The notes beneath the pieces were generated by a model, which saw only the letters and a program-made list of their open reading frames with translations, had not been told where the DNA came from and searched no databases. A stretch of 64,000 nucleotides of DNA, from NCBI GenBank assembly GCA_036496605.1, contig DASXKV010000054.1, forward strand, positions 124,001 through 188,000, read 5' to 3'. The translations under genes and the position numbers were made by a program. The stretch comes from Gemmatimonadaceae bacterium (GTDB lineage Bacteria > Gemmatimonadota > Gemmatimonadetes > Gemmatimonadales > Gemmatimonadaceae). Of this stretch, positions 59,180-64,000 are shown one piece after another; position 1 is the stretch's first letter; each line of letters begins with the position of its first letter.

Positions 59180-61654
59180 TCAGGCAGTTTTCGCTCGGAT
59201 CACGCGCAGACCGTAGACCGGCGCGACCCGACCATCGGCGGCCGCCTGGAAGCGCACCGTCACCTTGCTCTTTCCCTCGACGAGTGCCGGCGGAACGACG
59301 TACGTCTCGCTCCAGAAACTGGTCGCTGCTCGATTTGCTGCGTAGTGCGTGAGCGTCGAACCGTCGACCTCAATGTCGAAGTTTGCGAGCACCGGAAGCC
59401 CGAGGTCGTTGTGGTACGTCACGACGAGCGACTGCTCCGCGCCGGACTCCACCGGCACGTCGAAGGAGAACCAGCCGGGGCCTCCTCGTCCGCTCCGACC
59501 ATTCGTGCGCGTCACCGTCCGATCCGCGGGCTCGCTGCGATAGCCGAATCTCTGTTCCGCCGCGGGATCGCCTGGCTGGACGAAGGCCACCGTCGCCTGC
59601 TCGAGACGACGCTCGTGCTCCGTCTCGGCGGCGCGTGCCGCGACGCGCGCGGCAAACTCCGACTCGGTGAGGATATCGTGGTAGATGCTGTACGTTCGTC
59701 CGTGCGTTCGATAGAAGGGCGCAAGCGCCCTGTCAATCGCCGCATCGTTAGGTTCGGCGATTGACCGACCGAGCTTCGCGATTCGAAAGTCGCCAACGTT
59801 CGTACCCGGCGTAACCCACTGATCCAGCGGTCGTCCACCGGTGACGAGCGCGCGCGGGGCCGGACGTGGTGTCTTGTCTCCACGCTCGCGTCGCGGTCCG
59901 AGATCGGCTGCCAGCACGAGCGGCCCCCACATGATCGCCGCCACCGACGAGTCGTCAGCTGTCGGTTCGAGTCGTAGCGATTTGGGAATCTTGAGGTCGA
60001 TGGTGTCCCCTGCCTTCCAAGGGCGCTCGATCGTCACGTAGGAGCTGGGCGGCAGCTGTCCAGCGTCCAGCCCGAGGTCGCGCCCGCCCGCGCCGCCGGG
60101 CCGCAGACTCGCGAGCGTCGGCACGTCGACACGCTCCCCGTTGACGCGAATCACGAAGGCATCGCCAGCCCAGCCAGGACGACGCACCGCCAATGCGAAC
60201 GGGCGCGCCGCGTGCCCCGTTAGGCGGATCGTCGTCTGATCACCGTCGGGGAAGGAGCTGTCCATGGCAACCTTCATCCCGTTCCGCAGTTCGGCCGTCG
60301 ATGGCGCAAAGAGGTTCACCCACACGGTGTCGGGCGACTCGTAGTAGATCCCGTCGCCATGGAGGGCGTGATTCTCCATGCCCGTACCCATGCAACAGGT
60401 GAAGTCGTCGAACATTTCCTGATACTCCTGCTGTTCGGCGCGCCCGACGGGCACCATGTACGACATCCGCACGCCATCCGGGTCGAACGAAGCGAGCGCG
60501 TGGTTGAACAGCATGCGCTCGTGATAGTCGGCGTAGAATGCGTCCGGCCGCATCGCGAAGAGCTGGCGCGTGAGCTTGAGCATATTATAAACACAGCACG
60601 ACTCGCAGGCTCGCCCATCGACGCGCCTGCTGAACTGGTCCGGATAACCGAAGTACTCGTCGAGCCCCTGACCACCCGTCGCGTACCTGTGGTGCTGCGC
60701 AACCCGATCCCAGAAGAACGAGGCAATCTCGAAATCTCTGGCGTCGCCGGCGTACTCGTAGCGCGCCGCCGCGCCGATGAGCTTGGGGATCTGGCAGTTG
60801 ACGTGCTTGCCCGGAAGGTTGTCCTGATGACGGGCGAGCGCATCGGTGAACGCATGGTGCTCGAAGCGTCGCGAGAGCGCCAGCCAACGCTGATCGCCCG
60901 TATCCACGGCGAGATCGGCGAGCACTTCGTTCATCCCACCGTGCTCCGTGTTGAGCATGCGCGCAACCTGGGCGTCATCGAGCGGCGTGAGGACTCCGCG
61001 CGCCCACTCGGCGAATCGCGTCTCGACCTCGAGCGCCGTGTGATTGCCCGTGTGGCGATAGGCGTCGCGGAGTCCCGCGAACGTCTTGTGTAGCGTGTAC
61101 CAGGGAGACCAGAGCCCGTTCAGGTCGAACGCGGCCGACTTGATCTCGCCATGCGAGAGCTTCGCGAAGGCTTCGCGTCCGCCCTCGAGCGCGCTCAGAT
61201 AGCCATCGCGATTCTTTTTCTGCACCTCGGCCAGGTCGTGGACGAGATAGTCGGCGCGCTGCTTGAAGCGTGTGTCGCCGGTGGCGACGTACATCAAACT
61301 GACCGCCGAGAGATAGTGACCGGTGACGTGACCCGTGAGATTGCGCCCCGGGCCATCCCAGCCGCCATACGGCTTGGCTTTCGGCGTAAGGCCCGCATGG
61401 GTGCGGTAGAACGCCATCATTCGGTCGGGCTCGAGCTCGAGCAGGTACTTCATGTCGGCTTCCTGTGCACGCTTGAGCGGGCCACCGATGATTCTCACTT
61501 TGCTCAACGCCACGGGATGCGCGATGACGCGCTCGTTCGCCGGTGCCGGCGCCGCTCGAGGCGAGGCGCCCAACGCGGCGCGCGGATCCAGGGCCACGGC
61601 CGCCGCCGTTACAGCGGACGCTTGCAGGAAGCCACGTCGATCGGTATGTGTCAT
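59180..61654 (-). CDS. Tat-exported beta-L-arabinofuranosidase, GH127 (DUF1680)
   Basis: An 824-residue protein with Tat signal (MTHTDRRGFLQASAVTAAAV). The catalytic (alpha/alpha)6 barrel spans about 50-460: MNTEHGGMNEVLADLAVDTG; candidate zinc ligands and nucleophile at Glu351, Cys353, Cys420 and Cys421 (ACESCCVYNMLKL; DDFTCCMGTGMENH), with candidate acid/base Glu333 in GLDEYFGYP. This mirrors the known HypBA1 Glu-Cys-Cys-Cys zinc-cysteine site. C-terminal beta domains follow, including LVVTYHNDLG. It cleaves beta-L-arabinofuranosides of plant glycoproteins or arabinans. Confidence 0.93.
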   Translation of the reverse strand: MTHTDRRGFLQASAVTAAAVALDPRAALGASPRAAPAPANERVIAHPVALSKVRIIGGPLKRAQEADMKYLLELEPDRMMAFYRTHAGLTPKAKPYGGWDGPGRNLTGHVTGHYLSAVSLMYVATGDTRFKQRADYLVHDLAEVQKKNRDGYLSALEGGREAFAKLSHGEIKSAAFDLNGLWSPWYTLHKTFAGLRDAYRHTGNHTALEVETRFAEWARGVLTPLDDAQVARMLNTEHGGMNEVLADLAVDTGDQRWLALSRRFEHHAFTDALARHQDNLPGKHVNCQIPKLIGAAARYEYAGDARDFEIASFFWDRVAQHHRYATGGQGLDEYFGYPDQFSRRVDGRACESCCVYNMLKLTRQLFAMRPDAFYADYHERMLFNHALASFDPDGVRMSYMVPVGRAEQQEYQEMFDDFTCCMGTGMENHALHGDGIYYESPDTVWVNLFAPSTAELRNGMKVAMDSSFPDGDQTTIRLTGHAARPFALAVRRPGWAGDAFVIRVNGERVDVPTLASLRPGGAGGRDLGLDAGQLPPSSYVTIERPWKAGDTIDLKIPKSLRLEPTADDSSVAAIMWGPLVLAADLGPRRERGDKTPRPAPRALVTGGRPLDQWVTPGTNVGDFRIAKLGRSIAEPNDAAIDRALAPFYRTHGRTYSIYHDILTESEFAARVAARAAETEHERRLEQATVAFVQPGDPAAEQRFGYRSEPADRTVTRTNGRSGRGGPGWFSFDVPVESGAEQSLVVTYHNDLGLPVLANFDIEVDGSTLTHYAANRAATSFWSETYVVPPALVEGKSKVTVRFQAAADGRVAPVYGLRVIRAKTA

Positions 61655-61673
61655 CGTCGCCTGCTCGATATGA

Positions 61674-63467
61674 TCACGCGATATTGGCGCGCGATTTCGC
61701 CTTTGCGATGATCGCCGCCATCACGTCACGATATTTGGTGAACGTGTCGTCGACGACCTGCAACGTCGGAATCGCCGCTGGAGACAAGCCGAGCGTCTCC
61801 GTATTGAATCTGCTAAAGCCCCACTCATGTACGCCACTCGAGCCACGACCAGCTGCGGGCGCGCTGAGGTGCTGAAAGAAGCGCGAGTACTTGTGCCAGC
61901 GCACGCCATTGCCCGCATGGTACATCGGAATAAAGCCATGCAACGCGTCGTACGGCATTTCGCCGACGCAGGCGACCGACGGATACTTCGCTCTAAGATT
62001 CTCGACCAGGCGCCTCGTGCCCTCGTGCATGTCACCCGTCGTGCTATTGACGTGACCGCCGACGATGTCGAGAAAATAGGCATCGACGCCATACCGCTCG
62101 ATCATCTCCGCGATGCGTCCCTCGAGATGATTCCGCCACGCATCGGCGCCAAGGTTCATGTAGGTGAGCCACGCGTCCTGATGCCGATCGTTGTTCCAGT
62201 CTACCCAATTGATGTTGTACTGATCGCCGTCGATTTTGTACGTCGCTCCACTGGCGATCGACGACCACACGGGCTGCTTCCGATTCGCAGCGTTCGTACC
62301 GAACATCGGCATCATCCTGAAGCCGAGCTTGCGGGCTTCCGAGATCAAGCGATGAAATCCCGTCTCTCCTCCCATGCGGGCGGGCACCGTGTAGTTCGGA
62401 TAGTCCCAGTAATAGCGGCCGTCCCACGACGAGAGAAAAACAAGAACCCTCTCGGGTGCGATCTGCGTCGCCATCCACCGCAGGATCTCGAGCTGTCGCG
62501 CGTAATCGTTGAAGATGAAGCCGGTGTAGTGCATCCCGTGGAGCGTCGTGACGAGGGCCACTTGTCGGAGCCATGGCGGAACATCAGAACGCGTTTCCCA
62601 CGCCGGCAATGCGAATGCCCGCTCGATCTGCTCCATGTGCACCGCGATCGCGCCGTCGAGCGACGTCGCTTGGCCGAGCCGCCATCCAGGTACTTCGACG
62701 CGTCGGTCGTCGCGCCACGCGTCGTGCTCGTAGACGGCTTCGACGCGAAAGGCGCGCTCCCCAGCCTGGAAATAGTAGCGTTTGGGCCGGACATGCGCGT
62801 CGAGCGCCGTTAGGTAGAGGAAGCGCTGATCGCCCGCCTGCACGACGGCGACGGGCGTAGACAGGCTCGTGTTCTCGAAGTTGTGAAGATCGCCGCCGCC
62901 GAAGGGATAGGCGCCGAGGATGTCTCCCTCTTTCGTGTCGACGAGCTGGCCGCCGCCGAGCGAGACGAGACCGCGGGGCACGTCGCGAATGACCGTGGTG
63001 ACGGATTTGATTGGCCGCTCCATCTCGGCGCTGACATGCCACTCGATCGTTGTCCCCTTGCGAGTGAACGTCGCCGTCAATTTGCCGGGCGCGTGCTCCT
63101 GCCCGCCGGCCCAGACGAAGCCATCACACGTGAGCTGCAGAGCGTCTGCCGTGCCCGACGTACGCATACGCGAGCGGTCGAGGGCGTACGTGTTCTCGTC
63201 GCTGAAGACAAGAAAGCTGAATCTATGATCGCCGAAGACGACCGCGGGCTCCGGGAAGTCGAAGCTGAACTTCATCCACGTGCGGCCGCGCGCGGGAGTG
63301 AAGACGTCGCTCGTCGAGTAGAGCTCGACGATATCGCCGGGCGCGTGATGCGTCTCGACGGTGAGCGGTCGTGATGGCGTGGTACCGAGATCGAGGTCGA
63401 TCGGTGCCATCGCGCCGACGCCAACGGCGCCGATAGCCTTGAGCCAATCACGGCGTGAGACGGACAT
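61674..63467 (-). CDS. Tat-exported TIM-barrel glycosidase-like protein (DUF6259-like), first gene of the operon
   Basis: ATG 63467 gives 597 residues with a twin-arginine signal (MSVSRRDWLKAIGAVGVGAM). An N-terminal beta-sandwich (WMKFSFDFPEPAVVFGDHRF; LVSLGGGQLVDTKEGDI) precedes a TIM-barrel: LVTTLHGMHYTGFIFNDYAR, VLVFLSSWDGRYYWDYPNY, GFRMMPMFGTNAANRKQP, YGVDAYFLDIVGG (candidate nucleophile Asp) and ACVGEMPYDAL (candidate acid Glu). The order of acidic residues resembles DUF6259/GH-like putative glycosidases. Substrate not known. Confidence 0.72.
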   Translation of the reverse strand: MSVSRRDWLKAIGAVGVGAMAPIDLDLGTTPSRPLTVETHHAPGDIVELYSTSDVFTPARGRTWMKFSFDFPEPAVVFGDHRFSFLVFSDENTYALDRSRMRTSGTADALQLTCDGFVWAGGQEHAPGKLTATFTRKGTTIEWHVSAEMERPIKSVTTVIRDVPRGLVSLGGGQLVDTKEGDILGAYPFGGGDLHNFENTSLSTPVAVVQAGDQRFLYLTALDAHVRPKRYYFQAGERAFRVEAVYEHDAWRDDRRVEVPGWRLGQATSLDGAIAVHMEQIERAFALPAWETRSDVPPWLRQVALVTTLHGMHYTGFIFNDYARQLEILRWMATQIAPERVLVFLSSWDGRYYWDYPNYTVPARMGGETGFHRLISEARKLGFRMMPMFGTNAANRKQPVWSSIASGATYKIDGDQYNINWVDWNNDRHQDAWLTYMNLGADAWRNHLEGRIAEMIERYGVDAYFLDIVGGHVNSTTGDMHEGTRRLVENLRAKYPSVACVGEMPYDALHGFIPMYHAGNGVRWHKYSRFFQHLSAPAAGRGSSGVHEWGFSRFNTETLGLSPAAIPTLQVVDDTFTKYRDVMAAIIAKAKSRANIA

Positions 63468-63609
63468 GCCGCCACCATACGCCGCGTGGCATGTGAGCGC
63501 TAGGTGGGCGGCCATGAGCCTTCACGGCCCCCGCCTGTGACCAAGGTCTCGTGTTCGCTGAATGGACGTCGTACGTTAGATCATTCACCTCCTTCCTCGT
63601 TACGACATC
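63468..63609. other. Divergent promoter region of the glycan operon and the amidohydrolase gene
   Basis: This 142-base gap separates the first gene of the long minus-strand operon (start 63467) from the plus-strand gene at 63610. It must contain the operon promoter. No clear operator or -35/-10 pair could be assigned by eye, and no regulator gene lies within the window, so control of the locus is unknown. Confidence 0.45.
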
Positions 63610-64000
63610 ATGCGCCTAACTGTTGTACTTGTAGCCCTCTCGCTGCCATTAGCGCTTTCTAATGTGTCGGCCCAGCGCGCCGCGCCCGTCGACGTCGTGA
63701 TCGTCGGCGGACGCGTGCTCGACCCCGAGACCGGCCTCGACGCCATTCGCGCCGTCGGCATCAAGGCCGGGCGCATCGTGTCCGTCACCACGACCGTTCC
63801 CGCCGCGCGCGATACGGTCGATGCGAAAGGCCTCGTCGTCGCGCCCGGTTTCATCGACTTGCACTCTCACGGCCAGGATTCGATCAACTACAAGTTCATG
63901 GCGCACGACGGTGTAACAACGGCGCTCGAGCTGGAGCTCGGGACGTATCCCGTCGCGCCGTGGTACGCCGAGCGCGTCGGCAAGTCGCTCATCAACTTCG
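63610..64000 (+). CDS. N-acyl-D-amino-acid deacylase/amidohydrolase, 5' part (cut by window edge)
   Basis: The frame begins ATG 63610 and runs off the right edge (130 residues seen). It has a signal peptide (LTVVLVALSLPLALSNVSAQ) and the start of an amidohydrolase fold: VDVVIVGGRVLDPETGLDA, IRAVGIKAGRIVSV and GFIDLHSHGQDSIN with the HxH metal motif. D-aminoacylases and related exported amidohydrolases look like this; the full fold and ligands are outside the window. It is divergent from the glycan operon. Confidence 0.85.
   Translation, partial: MRLTVVLVALSLPLALSNVSAQRAAPVDVVIVGGRVLDPETGLDAIRAVGIKAGRIVSVTTTVPAARDTVDAKGLVVAPGFIDLHSHGQDSINYKFMAHDGVTTALELELGTYPVAPWYAERVGKSLINF

Larger units (their letters stand above)
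1..64000. repeat. Highly iterated octamer GCCTAACG / CGTTAGGC
   Basis: By hand count about 27 plus-strand and 18 minus-strand exact copies occur, spread evenly and mostly inside genes. Examples: 2304, 8050, 8305, 8695, 9207, 10398, 11415, 16723, 20072, 21535, 22680, 23576, 23807, and as CGTTAGGC 5452, 6366, 13818. Copies fall in several codon frames (Pro-Asn, Leu-Thr, Leu-Gly, Val-Arg), so a protein motif cannot explain them. See findings for details. Confidence 0.8.

Overview
The window looks like a piece of a GC-rich, free-living, probably soil-dwelling bacterial chromosome. The gene families (MacB/FtsX-type 'ADOP' permeases next to PadR regulators, a serine/threonine kinase fused to TPRs, many Tat-exported hydrolases, and gene overlaps of the ATGA type) fit Gemmatimonadota best, with Acidobacteriota as the alternative. 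This is inferred from gene content; there is no rRNA or marker gene to confirm it. No tRNA, rRNA, CRISPR array, prophage or insertion sequence was found.

Layout. 1-9.7 kb: two ADOP-type permeases (one cut by the left edge), a PadR regulator, a DinB-fold protein, a FecR-domain protein, a Tat-exported protein and a hexose-6-phosphate mutarotase-like enzyme. 9.7-21 kb: kinase-TPR protein, secreted repeat protein, an orphan ParB-like protein with a coiled-coil membrane neighbour, two alpha/beta hydrolases, a methyltransferase, an M28 peptidase lipoprotein and a PQQ-dependent sugar dehydrogenase-like protein. 21.2-28.1 kb: a seven-gene efflux operon (TetR, TolC, HlyD, two ATPases, two ABC-2 permeases) resembling ybhGFSR with its ATPase split in two. 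28-42 kb: exported MsrA, MEDS-domain histidine kinase, metallo-beta-lactamase-fold protein, TatA, GH15 enzyme, YihY/BrkB membrane protein, sugar MFS transporter and a tandem pair of outer-membrane-barrel-like proteins.

42.1-63.5 kb: a co-oriented run of 14 genes, mostly with 4-base overlaps or very short gaps, forms a glycan-utilisation locus without SusC/SusD. It encodes predicted exported glycosidases (GH127, GH43 with discoidin and FN3 domains, GH29, a clan-D-like enzyme and a DUF6259-like enzyme), a Na+/solute symporter fused in frame to a sugar nucleotidyltransferase, a galactokinase-like GHMP kinase, a GMC sugar oxidoreductase and a seven-haem cytochrome c. The logic suggested is: cleave arabinose-, galactose- and fucose-containing side chains outside the cytoplasm, import the sugars, phosphorylate them at C1 and activate them as nucleotide sugars, while periplasmic oxidation feeds electrons to a cytochrome. 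A 58-codon gene for a very regular Asn/Gln-rich coiled coil overlaps the start of the kinase gene; its role is unknown.

Beyond genes, two sequence-level signals stand out. The octamer GCCTAACG/CGTTAGGC recurs roughly 45 times by hand count across the window, on both strands and in different codon frames, and brings rare codons (TTA, AGG, CTA) with it. Several intergenic spacers are filled by degenerate CTAGGG/CCCTAG arrays that can fold into long hairpins and, at two sites, contain closely spaced G-runs on one strand.
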